Positions 1 to 5,825 of a stretch of DNA of 7,217 nt are shown piece after piece; the stretch's first letter is position 1; each line of letters begins with the position of its first letter. A program made the translations under genes and the position numbers. This DNA is from Clostridia bacterium (GTDB lineage Bacteria > Bacillota_A > Clostridia > Oscillospirales > CAG-272): NCBI GenBank assembly GCA_017408625.1, contig JAFQUG010000033.1:1-7217 (forward strand), in the 5' to 3' direction. The notes below the pieces were generated by a model. The model saw only the letters and a list, made by a program, of their open reading frames with translations. It did not search any database and was not told the DNA's origin.

Positions 1-50
1 AGTCTATCGGGGTTAATTATTTGTATACTGCGTCGCAATTATATCTTTTT

Positions 51-76
51 GGACCGTCGAGGACGCCGGTCCCTAC
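51..76. repeat. GC-rich intergenic stem-loop repeat, copy 1
   Basis: The arms GGACCG (51-56) and CGGTCC (67-72) are perfectly complementary around a 10-base loop. Read on the minus strand, positions 76-55 match the sequence at 7196-7217 at 18 of 22 positions, so this is one of two inverted copies in the window. It sits beyond the 3' end of the minus-strand sigma/anti-sigma operon. It lacks a downstream U-run on either strand (on the plus strand the T-run precedes the stem), so it is a poor intrinsic terminator. I infer a member of a dispersed intergenic repeat family. The rest of positions 1-132 shows no gene; a weak imperfect hairpin (GAGAA/TTCTC arms around GGATCC) lies near 100-117. Confidence 0.6.
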
Positions 77-132
77 AAGGAGAAATCAAACTTCCTTATG
101 AGAAGGATCCCTTTCTCTGTCGGTTTTTCTTA

Positions 133-1563
133 TTATCCAATCAGCATACTCAGGTACGAATGATTCTGAATAAACACGTCGTTTCCAAGCATCATCCGCA
201 GCGTAAGTCCGCTGACAACGCAGCCTCTGCCGCTTGGGTTGAACAAATAGTATCTGTCATCCCATTGGTAGGCGTGATTCCCGCGGATATCGCTGTAACG
301 CCACGTGACGCGCACGATTCCGTATACCTTGCCGCCCACCTTGCGGTAAGTGCCCTCGGCATACACATAGTCAAGATTGAGATTCTTTGTAGCGATCATG
401 TGTGGGGGCTTGATCCGGGCCAGATCCAGCCGCGCAATCGCAGACCCGATATCGGGGGCTCCTGCAAGATCGTCCGCTGTGTACTGCACGCCGCCGGTGG
501 TCACGTGGCCTTTTTCATGATTGACACCGCCAATCCAAATGATCTCCTCGGTGGTCACACCGTTGATCAGACGCGTATACGTTGCAATGACCCGATCCTT
601 TTTGGGCGTGACGGTATGCATGAATACACTTGTGCCGTCGGGCTGAACGTATTCTCTGATTTCCCTTGCCTGCTCAGAAACAAACACGTCGTCCGCGGTG
701 ACGTAGTCGCACCCGTTTTCCGTCACGTGCCAGTTCTCCTCATCGTTTGCCAGCAGAAGGATATTTTCCTTGACCTCGGCAAGGGTAGAATGGCGGCTTG
801 CGGGATAGATGCTCGGGGAGGATTGAAAATCCAGGATCGTATTCCAAATGCTCTTGCTTTGGGTAAGTGCAGTCAGATGATCTGCTCTGTCCCAAAAGCC
901 CGCATCCACCTTGCCATCCCGAAAAGCGATCACACAGCCATGGCCCAGATCTCTTGTCGTTGGAACCTCGAACATATTGGGAAAATACTCCACCTTGCCC
1001 TCGGTTTGGTTGATCAACACGTAGTTTTCAATTCCAACCTGCTCCAGCGACATGATAAAACGATCATAGCCGCTGAAAATCTCAGTATCATAATACGGAT
1101 AACACAAATAAATATACTCAGGCAACCCTGCGCCGCGGATCTGATCGACCACGCGCAGCTTGACAACGTGACAGGCATTGTATGCCCACGACCATGCAAG
1201 GTTATAATACGCATCGGGCAACACCTCGGCCACCTCGACCTCCAACACCGTCTGAATATCAAAGGCGGGCTCGTAGATCTCCATATTGTCGCCTCCTTGA
1301 TCGGACGCATTTCCGTGCAGGCGCTGCGGGTGGTACGTCACGGTATCCGTGCCCTGCACCGTGCCAACCGACGGCACACGCCGCACAGCGGCTATGGTCA
1401 CAATCAGCGCAAGACATGCCGCCAATGCACCGATACGCAGCCAAAGCTTTGTGCGCTTGGACCTTTTTTGCTTGCTTTGCAGCTCCCGATCCATGGAAAC
1501 AAAGTGCTCCACCACGTCAGATTCCACGCAGCTCACACCGTCTAAAAATTCATTTTCTTTCAC
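133..1563 (-). CDS. probable membrane-anchored anti-sigma factor with large extracytoplasmic domain
   Basis: This 476-residue protein has a cytoplasmic N-terminus of about 40 residues, a basic KQKRSKR stretch just before one membrane helix (about residues 41-60), and then more than 400 residues predicted outside the membrane. I recognise no catalytic motif in the outer part, and I see no HxxxCxxC zinc anti-sigma motif in the N-terminus. The gene starts with GTG at 1563 and overlaps the sigma factor stop by 4 bases (GTGA). An AAGGAGG site lies about 10 bases upstream inside the sigma gene, so translation is probably coupled. Proteins of this layout directly after ECF-like sigma genes are common in Clostridia. 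The role, holding the sigma factor at the membrane until an outside signal releases it, is inferred from position and topology. The outer domain may be a sensor or may do something independent. The stop is TAA at 135-133. Confidence 0.72.
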   Translation of the reverse strand: MKENEFLDGVSCVESDVVEHFVSMDRELQSKQKRSKRTKLWLRIGALAACLALIVTIAAVRRVPSVGTVQGTDTVTYHPQRLHGNASDQGGDNMEIYEPAFDIQTVLEVEVAEVLPDAYYNLAWSWAYNACHVVKLRVVDQIRGAGLPEYIYLCYPYYDTEIFSGYDRFIMSLEQVGIENYVLINQTEGKVEYFPNMFEVPTTRDLGHGCVIAFRDGKVDAGFWDRADHLTALTQSKSIWNTILDFQSSPSIYPASRHSTLAEVKENILLLANDEENWHVTENGCDYVTADDVFVSEQAREIREYVQPDGTSVFMHTVTPKKDRVIATYTRLINGVTTEEIIWIGGVNHEKGHVTTGGVQYTADDLAGAPDIGSAIARLDLARIKPPHMIATKNLNLDYVYAEGTYRKVGGKVYGIVRVTWRYSDIRGNHAYQWDDRYYLFNPSGRGCVVSGLTLRMMLGNDVFIQNHSYLSMLIG

Positions 1564-2147
1564 AGAACGTACCCCTCCTTTTCCAGATACGCTTTCAGAT
1601 CGCGCTTGATCGCAGCGATCTCCTTATGCACCGTGGATTGACTGCAGCCCAATAATGTCGCGATCTCCCCGATCGGGCGCGAGATATAATATCGGCTCAT
1701 GAAGATATACATCCTGCGCTCCGGAAGTGCGCGAAGAAACTCGCTGATCATGCGCCCGAGCTCCATGGCCTGCTCTTGTGAATCCGCATCCCGGTCAGTC
1801 AAAAACTCATTTACCTCGCTCAAGGACACGGTCAGCTCGGAAGAGACGCGCTTTTGTCTCTTTTTGGTCTTGTAGCAATCAATCGCTGTGCGCCGCATGA
1901 TGGTAGCCAAAAATGCCTGCAGCGCAGTCGGTCTTGCAGGGGGAATGGTATTCCAGGCATCCAGGTACGTATCATTCAGGCATTCCTCGCAATCACCGGC
2001 GTCATGCACGATATTGTACGCAACGGAAAGCAAGAACGCGCGATATTTGGCATCGGTCTGCTTGATCGCACGCTCGTCACGCTGCCAGTACAGCTCCACG
2101 ATCTGCTCGTCCGACATGTGCTCAACCTGCTTCTTTCCAAGTGCCAT
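1560..2147 (-). CDS. ECF-type RNA polymerase sigma-70 family factor
   Basis: This 195-residue protein directs RNA polymerase to a set of promoters. Region 2 spans about residues 20-100 and includes DAGDCEECLNDTYLDAW followed by a helix ending in CYKTKKRQKR, the usual core-binding and -10-recognition part. Region 4 spans about residues 139-188, with ALPERRMYIFMSRYY and a helix-turn-helix around IGEIATLLGCSQSTVHKEI (about 159-177) that would contact the -35 element. There is no region 1 or 3, as expected for the ECF class. I chose ATG at 2147 because AAGGAGG lies at 2160-2154 with 6 bases of spacing. The frame is open further upstream to an ATG at 2198, but that start has no comparable site and would put the Shine-Dalgarno inside the gene. 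The anti-sigma gene overlaps its end by 4 bases. Target genes are unknown; autoregulation is common in such pairs. Confidence 0.9.
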   Translation of the reverse strand: MALGKKQVEHMSDEQIVELYWQRDERAIKQTDAKYRAFLLSVAYNIVHDAGDCEECLNDTYLDAWNTIPPARPTALQAFLATIMRRTAIDCYKTKKRQKRVSSELTVSLSEVNEFLTDRDADSQEQAMELGRMISEFLRALPERRMYIFMSRYYISRPIGEIATLLGCSQSTVHKEIAAIKRDLKAYLEKEGYVL

Positions 2148-2153
2148 CTCATC

Positions 2154-2160
2154 CCTCCTT
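2154..2160 (-). promoter_or_regulatory. ribosome binding site fixing the sigma factor start
   Basis: AAGGAGG on the minus strand lies 6 bases before the ATG at 2147. It decides between this start and the in-frame upstream ATG at 2198. Confidence 0.85.
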
Positions 2161-2184
2161 TTTGTTTTCTCAAAGGCCTTCACT

Positions 2185-2217
2185 ATTACAGTCGACAAAA
2201 CTCCGAAAAACTGTAAA
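2185..2217 (-). promoter_or_regulatory. inverted repeat upstream of the sigma gene; possible operator/promoter region
   Basis: TTACAGT (2186-2192) and ACTGTAA (2210-2216) are perfect inverted 7-mers separated by 17 bases, located 39-69 bases before the sigma start. Read on the minus strand the outer parts also look like TTTACA (-35-like) and TGTAAT (-10-like). The gap between them is 21 bases, however, too long for a normal sigma-A promoter, so I do not call these hexamers a promoter. The repeat could bind a dimeric regulator. The transcription start of the sigma operon is not evident. Weaker alternatives are a TATATA near 2230-2235 and a GGAATC that could serve as an ECF-like -35. Confidence 0.3.
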
Positions 2218-2239
2218 AGATTCCTTTTTTATATACGAT

Positions 2240-2263
2240 CGGGGACTGATGCATCAGTCCCCG
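2240..2263. repeat. perfect 24-base palindrome between two minus-strand operons; possible terminator
   Basis: The sequence is self-complementary over 24 bases, with arms CGGGGACTGATG and CATCAGTCCCCG. As RNA it would fold into a stem of about 10 pairs with a TGCA loop. It starts 14 bases after the stop of the minus-strand gene ending at 2277, where a terminator is expected. A T-run follows only on the plus strand (TTTTT at 2269-2273). On the minus strand the stem is followed by ATCGTATATAAAAAAGG. It is therefore not a classic terminator for the operon it follows; it may act bidirectionally, as an mRNA 3'-end stabiliser, or as a protein site. Confidence 0.5.
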
Positions 2264-2276
2264 CCATATTTTTCGC

Positions 2277-2759
2277 TCATACGTACCATCCGTGCGCTCG
2301 GATCTGCTCCTTGACCTCTTGTGCATCCGGCAGCAGCACGTGCAGCTCCTTGCCGTCCGAGAGGTACAGGTGCAGCTGTATCTCCTCAAAATCGTATTTG
2401 AGGATCTCGCTGTTCTGGATCTCCACGATCAGATACGGTCTTTTTTCCACCGAGACCACGTACAGCCCCTGCTCGCAAAAATACACGTTGCCGTTGATCA
2501 GCGACTTGCCCCACATGATATTGCCGTTTGCCTTGTGGTAATACGGAATTCTGCTGTCCTTCTCGACCTGCGCAAAGCGTTTGTTGTTGCGTCTCTCTTC
2601 CACGACCAAGGAAATATGCATAAAAGGCGGCGCAATGGCAAATGCAAGCAGCGCAAACAAAACTGCCATTTTTAGCGGCACCAAGAGCAGCGTCAGCACA
2701 AAGGTCAGCACACTGAAGATCACGCCGATAAAAATGGAAAATGCAATTTTTCCTTTCAT
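2277..2759 (-). CDS. small membrane protein with PH/GRAM-like cytoplasmic tail, function unknown
   Basis: This 160-residue protein has two adjacent hydrophobic segments (about residues 4-25 and 28-48) forming a hairpin in the membrane. A charged stretch (EERRNNKRFAQVEKDSR) follows, then a soluble domain of about 90 residues. That domain runs as GNVYFCEQGLYVVSVEKRPYL, then an alternating beta-type pattern, then YLSDGKELHVLLPDAQEVKEQI ending in a helix. This order (beta strands, a DG turn, C-terminal helix) resembles bacterial PH/GRAM domains; that is inference from pattern only. I chose ATG at 2759 because AAGGAGA lies a few bases upstream and the start overlaps the phosphatase stop (ATGA). 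The frame is open back to 2795, but only inside the upstream gene and without a site. It is co-transcribed with the PAP2 phosphatase, which suggests a shared membrane-lipid task. Confidence 0.75.
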   Translation of the reverse strand: MKGKIAFSIFIGVIFSVLTFVLTLLLVPLKMAVLFALLAFAIAPPFMHISLVVEERRNNKRFAQVEKDSRIPYYHKANGNIMWGKSLINGNVYFCEQGLYVVSVEKRPYLIVEIQNSEILKYDFEEIQLHLYLSDGKELHVLLPDAQEVKEQIRAHGWYV

Positions 2760-3427
2760 ATGCCACTCTCCTTTTTCCCTGACAAAAATGCGCACGCAGC
2801 CAAATATCCGAACGTAATCACCAACCCAAGCAGTACGCCGCCCACAATATCAGTCAGCCAATGCACGCCGCCAAGCAAGCGACAAGCCACCGTGGCCATC
2901 GCGAGCCCGATCAGAAGGCCTACCGGAATGCCGATCAGCGCGCCCTTTTTGGGTCTTGCATGCAAATACGACGCCCCCATGCCCGCAACCGCCACCGCCA
3001 GCATGGCATGACTGGACGGATAAGATGCGGCAAGCTCGCCCTCGTCAAGCACGGGGCGGCAGTTTACCACAAAAATTTCAAAGAATACATACGCGGCAGC
3101 CAGCAGCACAAGCCCGCCTGCCATAACATAAAGCTCCTTGTCAGCGCGCAAAAATCCCTTGCGGCGAATGACCTGCACAAGCCCCGTGATGCCAAACGCG
3201 CCCACAGCTGCGATCATGCAAAGTCCGCAAATCTCGGACGCCTGCAAGGCCGCCTTGCGCTGCCCGATCGCCTGCCATACCTGTTGGTTCAGCGTGGCAA
3301 AGCCTACCTCTGCTCCGCTCTCGCCCGCAGCACGTACGTCCACAAGCAAAAGGCACACGGTCAGCACGGCAAATGCAAGCAAAAGCGCGGCGCAAACGCC
3401 CAAATATATATATCCTCTTTTTTTCAT
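2756..3427 (-). CDS. PAP2-family membrane phosphatase (lipid phosphatase-like)
   Basis: PAP2 enzymes remove phosphate from lipid substrates such as phosphatidic acid or undecaprenyl pyrophosphate at the outer face of the membrane. The 223-residue protein has about six hydrophobic segments. The signature motifs are in order: RP at 124-125 (CRP), PSSH at 137-140, and CRLLGGVHWLTD at 182-193 with Arg183, His189 and Asp193 in the R-x5-H-x3-D spacing of the catalytic site. The motif 1 lysine (K-x6-RP) is replaced by Glu117, which is unusual. The catalytic histidines and the third-motif arginine are kept, so activity is likely. I preferred ATG at 3427 (MKKRG) because GAGGA lies about 5 bases upstream; an ATG four codons earlier (3439) has no such site. 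It is the first gene of a two-gene operon with a strong promoter just upstream. The substrate cannot be read from sequence. Confidence 0.87.
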   Translation of the reverse strand: MKKRGYIYLGVCAALLLAFAVLTVCLLLVDVRAAGESGAEVGFATLNQQVWQAIGQRKAALQASEICGLCMIAAVGAFGITGLVQVIRRKGFLRADKELYVMAGGLVLLAAAYVFFEIFVVNCRPVLDEGELAASYPSSHAMLAVAVAGMGASYLHARPKKGALIGIPVGLLIGLAMATVACRLLGGVHWLTDIVGGVLLGLVITFGYLAACAFLSGKKESGI

Positions 3428-3455
3428 GTCAGTCCTCATTTTTTAAGTTTTTTCC

Positions 3456-3484
3456 ATTATACCATATCCGTTCGCATATGGCAA
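3456..3484 (-). promoter_or_regulatory. sigma-A promoter of the PAP2 operon
   Basis: On the minus strand, TTGCCA (3484-3479) and a perfect TATAAT (3461-3456) are separated by 17 bases. The expected start near 3449 gives a leader of about 20 bases before the ATG at 3427. This is the strongest promoter match in the window. Confidence 0.85.
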
Positions 3485-3518
3485 GAGAAAATTCCATACC
3501 GTTGGTAGAATGAATAAT

Positions 3519-3567
3519 AAAACCTTAACATATTGGCATCATTTCGCAAACAATCGGGTGGTAGAAT
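3519..3567 (+). promoter_or_regulatory. promoter with OmpR/PhoB-type direct-repeat box upstream of the first two-helix membrane protein
   Basis: A TAGAAT -10 hexamer (3562-3567) lacks a recognisable -35 at 17 bases upstream (TCATTT there). Instead AAAACCTTAACAT (3519-3531) stands upstream and is identical to 4041-4053 ahead of the response regulator gene. Starting at TTAACA (3525), related hexamers recur with an 11-base period: GCATCA (3536) and CAAACA (3547). They cover roughly -49 to -22 relative to a start near 3574. Direct repeats of one helical turn next to a -35-less promoter are typical of activation by OmpR-family regulators. That the regulator at 4101 is the one acting here is inference. 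The downstream repeats are degenerate. Confidence 0.5.
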
Positions 3568-3599
3568 ATCGCCAGAACAAAAGAAAGAGGTATTTTATC

Positions 3600-3968
3600 A
3601 TGAACAGAAACGATCAGGACTACGTAATCAGCAAAATTCGCAGCGCATACACCCCCAAGCAGAAGGACGCTCTGGACGAGCTCCGCCGCCTGGATGCGCA
3701 GGTCAGACGCCCCGCACAGGTATTTTCCTACGTGTTCGGCTCTGTTTCCGCTATCATCATGGGTGCGGGCATGAGCCTTGTGATGACCGATATCGCTGAG
3801 CTTCTCAGCATTGCAAACTCGCTGCCCATCGGCATCGCAGTCGGCATTGTCGGCATGATCCTGGCCATTGTCAACTATCCGCTGCACAATGCAATCCTGA
3901 ATTCCCGCAAGAAGAAGTACGCTCCCGCAATCCTTGCGCTGAGCGACAAGCTCTCCCGCGGCGAATAA
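3600..3968 (+). CDS. two-helix membrane protein, paralogue A, function unknown
   Basis: This 122-residue protein has a charged cytoplasmic-type N-terminus (KIRSAYTPKQKDALDELRRLDAQVRRP), two membrane helices (about 41-63 and 75-96) and a basic tail (NSRKKKYAPAILALSDKL). Marked motifs are IMGAGMSLVMTD in the first helix and PIGIAVGIVG...NYPL in the second. It aligns almost end to end with the protein at 6715-7137, at roughly 40% identity by eye, with shared IMGxGMSxVMT, GIAxGIVG and YPL. I know related small proteins from Clostridia that carry the database label 'dihydropteridine reductase'; nothing in this sequence supports an enzyme of that kind. I chose ATG at 3600 because AAAGAGG precedes it by about 9 bases, the promoter lies just upstream, and homology begins here. 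The open frame back to 3510 runs through the promoter. The gene has its own promoter and terminator. Confidence 0.85.
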   Translation: MNRNDQDYVISKIRSAYTPKQKDALDELRRLDAQVRRPAQVFSYVFGSVSAIIMGAGMSLVMTDIAELLSIANSLPIGIAVGIVGMILAIVNYPLHNAILNSRKKKYAPAILALSDKLSRGE

Positions 3969-3974
3969 AATAAC

Positions 3975-4007
3975 ATGGAACAGGGCACGCTCTGTTCCAT
4001 AATTTTT
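3975..4007 (+). terminator. rho-independent terminator after paralogue A
   Basis: ATGGAACAG (3975-3983) and CTGTTCCAT (3992-4000) form a perfect 9-base-pair stem with an 8-base loop, followed directly by AATTTTT (4001-4007). It starts 6 bases after the stop of the gene ending at 3968, so that gene is a separate transcript from the operon downstream. A further ATGGAACA occurs at 4014-4021. Confidence 0.85.
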
Positions 4008-4035
4008 GCAAGCATGGAACAATTCTCGGGAAATA

Positions 4036-4067
4036 CTAACAAAACCTTAACATTTGTATGATAGAAT
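4036..4067 (+). promoter_or_regulatory. promoter with OmpR/PhoB-type box upstream of the response regulator operon
   Basis: CTAACA (4036-4041) and TTAACA (4047-4052) form a direct repeat with an 11-base period and 5-base spacer, the layout of PhoP/PhoB-type sites in Firmicutes. A TAGAAT -10 (4062-4067) follows 9 bases later. No -35 hexamer is present at the usual distance (ACAAAA there), so the box would take the place of the -35 and the promoter should depend on an activator. AAAACCTTAACAT (4041-4053) is identical to 3519-3531. Autoregulation by the gene product immediately downstream is the natural inference. Confidence 0.55.
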
Positions 4068-4100
4068 TATGATGTATGCCAAGAATCAGGAGGTTTTTCT

Positions 4101-4772
4101 ATGTTTGCAATCCTTGTTGTGGAAGACGATACCAATCTGGGCAAAACGCTTTGCACCTTTCTTGACCGTAACGGCTACAGCGCCGTGCACTGCACAAGCG
4201 CACAGGATGCTTACGACGCCATGTATAAGCAGATGTTTGATCTGATCATCTCAGATATCATGATGCCCGGCATCGACGGCTTTGAATTTGCCGAGACCGT
4301 GCGCACGCTTGATAAAAATATTCCCATCATCTTTATGACCGCGCGCGACGACCTGGGCTCCATGCAGCGCGGCTATCTGACCGGTGCGGACGATTACGTG
4401 GTCAAGCCCGTGGATTTCAACGCTCTTCTTCTGCGTATTGGCGCGCTTTTGCGCCGCGCAGGCATTGCCGCGCAAAGAAAGCTGACCGTAGGCAACTTTA
4501 CCATTGACCTTGACGAGCGCACCGCATATCTTGACGAGCAGGAAATTTCCTTGACCGCAAGAGAATTCAACATTCTCTACAAGCTGCTCTCCTACCCCAA
4601 AAAGACCTTTACCCGCACACAGCTCATGGACGAATTCTGGGATGCGGACACCGCCTCGGGCCCCCGCACCGTGGATGTTTACATGACCAAGCTGCGCGCC
4701 AAGCTTTCGGATTGTACGTCCTTTGAGATCGTGACCGTGCATGGGCTTGGCTACAAGGCGGTGATCAAATGA
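4101..4772 (+). CDS. OmpR-family response regulator (receiver plus winged-helix DNA-binding domain)
   Basis: This 223-residue cytoplasmic transcription factor is switched by phosphorylation. The receiver domain (about 1-118) has every key residue: acidic Asp9/Asp10, phosphoacceptor Asp52 in SDIMMPGIDG, Thr80 in FMTAR, and Lys102 in VKPVD. The C-terminal winged helix (about 127-223) has the family pattern: LTAREFNIL, then a recognition helix RTVDVYMTKLRAKL (189-202), then the wing VHGLGYKAVIK. AGGAGG lies 7 bases before the ATG. The kinase gene begins in an ATGA overlap with its stop, so the two are translationally coupled partners. The direct repeat upstream of the operon suggests that it regulates its own promoter, and probably the small membrane protein gene at 3600. 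The signal and regulon are unknown; nothing ties it to phosphate or vancomycin specifically. Confidence 0.95.
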   Translation: MFAILVVEDDTNLGKTLCTFLDRNGYSAVHCTSAQDAYDAMYKQMFDLIISDIMMPGIDGFEFAETVRTLDKNIPIIFMTARDDLGSMQRGYLTGADDYVVKPVDFNALLLRIGALLRRAGIAAQRKLTVGNFTIDLDERTAYLDEQEISLTAREFNILYKLLSYPKKTFTRTQLMDEFWDADTASGPRTVDVYMTKLRAKLSDCTSFEIVTVHGLGYKAVIK

Positions 4773-5821
4773 AAAAAGACTTTTTGCACAATATCACGGA
4801 CTTTCTTTTCTCCTGCCTGATCTTTTTCGGGCTTGTGGGCGGTGTGGTCACGGCAACGTTTTACGTGTTCTTTGCCACGGTTTCGCTGCCCGAGGAGGAC
4901 ATCCGCGCGTTTGCCCCCGTGGTATTTGTCAACGTGGTGGTCATTTCGCTGATCTGTGCCATCGTGGATACCATCCGCCGCCGCGTAGCGGTGGACCGCC
5001 CCGCAAGACGCATCCGTGAGGTGCTGGACAGACTTGCCGCGGGCGACTTCAAGGCGCGCATTCCGCAAGAGTTCGTGCAGATCTCTCCCCCCCCTTTTGG
5101 CGAGATCGAACAGAATATCAACAAGCTGGCGGACGAGCTTTCGGGCATTGAAACGTTGCGCACCGACTTTATTGCCAACGTCTCACACGAAATGAAGACG
5201 CCGCTCTCAGTCATCAGCAACTACGGCACGCTTTTGCAAGACCCCGAGCTTGACGAACAAACGCGCATGGAATACGCAAAGCAGATCTCACGCACCTCGC
5301 GCCGCCTTGCTTTGATGATGACCAATATCTTAAAGCTCAATCGGTTGGAAAACCAGCAGATTTATCCCCAAAAGCAAACCTTTGACCTTGGTGAGCAGCT
5401 TTGTGAATGCCTCATACAGTACGAAGAGGTGTGGGAAAGACGCAACATCACGATCGAGACCGATATTGAAGACGAGGTGCTTGTTACAGAGGACGCGGAG
5501 CTGCTCTCGCTTGTCTGGAACAACCTGCTCTCCAACGCATTCAAGTTCACCGAGGACGGCGGCACGGTTTCGCTCTCCATGCACAAGGATGAGGATCGCG
5601 TAACCGTGACTGTCACCGATACCGGCTGCGGCATGACACCCGAAACCGGTAAGCATATCTTCGAAAAATTCTATCAGGGAGATACCTCCCGCGCTACCAA
5701 GGGCAACGGCCTTGGACTGACGTTGGTCAAGCGCGTGATCGACATCGTGCAGGGCGAGATCCGCGTGCAAAGTCAGATAGGCGTGGGCAGCACCTTTACG
5801 GTGATTCTCTTTTTGAGGTAA
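4769..5821 (+). CDS. membrane sensor histidine kinase, short-loop (intramembrane-sensing type)
   Basis: This 350-residue protein is the presumed partner of the upstream regulator, autophosphorylating and passing phosphate to its Asp52. Two membrane helices (about 15-36 and 49-69) enclose only about a dozen outside residues (SLPEEDIRAFAP). A HAMP-like linker follows (about 70-122), then the dimerisation/phosphoacceptor domain with His140 in SHEMKTP. The HExxT pattern (Glu141, Thr144) is associated with phosphatase activity as well. The ATPase domain carries the N box (NNLLSNAFKF, Asn252/Asn256), the G1 box DTGCGM (284-289), FEKFYQGD, and the G2 box GNGLGL (312-317). All catalytic boxes are intact. 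With no real extracytoplasmic sensor domain and no PAS, it probably senses within the membrane or through a partner protein; the membrane proteins downstream are candidates. It starts in an ATGA overlap with the regulator. Confidence 0.95.
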   Translation: MKKDFLHNITDFLFSCLIFFGLVGGVVTATFYVFFATVSLPEEDIRAFAPVVFVNVVVISLICAIVDTIRRRVAVDRPARRIREVLDRLAAGDFKARIPQEFVQISPPPFGEIEQNINKLADELSGIETLRTDFIANVSHEMKTPLSVISNYGTLLQDPELDEQTRMEYAKQISRTSRRLALMMTNILKLNRLENQQIYPQKQTFDLGEQLCECLIQYEEVWERRNITIETDIEDEVLVTEDAELLSLVWNNLLSNAFKFTEDGGTVSLSMHKDEDRVTVTVTDTGCGMTPETGKHIFEKFYQGDTSRATKGNGLGLTLVKRVIDIVQGEIRVQSQIGVGSTFTVILFLR

Positions 5822-5825
5822 CAAT

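Noticed and set aside
51..72. Hairpin as intrinsic terminator of the sigma/anti-sigma operon
   Set aside because: On the minus strand the stem is followed by AAAAAG rather than a U-run, so it does not fit a rho-independent terminator.
49..1545. Long plus-strand open frame opposite the anti-sigma gene (498 codons)
   Set aside because: It is antisense to a protein with clear topology, a binding site and coupling to the sigma gene. Its translation shows no coherent domain or membrane pattern, and it would begin inside the repeat hairpin.
2185..2217. TTTACA...TGTAAT as a sigma-A promoter of the sigma gene
   Set aside because: The 21-base spacing is outside the usable range for sigma-A.
1888..2541. 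Plus-strand open frame of 217 codons spanning the sigma gene start, the palindrome and the next gene
   Set aside because: It runs antisense through two supported genes and an intergenic region, and the translation is rich in Ser/Cys without any motif.
3510..3599. 30-residue in-frame N-terminal extension of paralogue A from an ATG at 3510
   Set aside because: The stretch covers the promoter and repeat box, has no ribosome binding site, and has no counterpart in paralogue B. The ATG at 3600 has a binding site.
4251..5068. Minus-strand open frames opposite the regulator and kinase genes
   Set aside because: They are shadows of codon usage in well-supported genes; they have His/Gly-rich translations and no binding sites.
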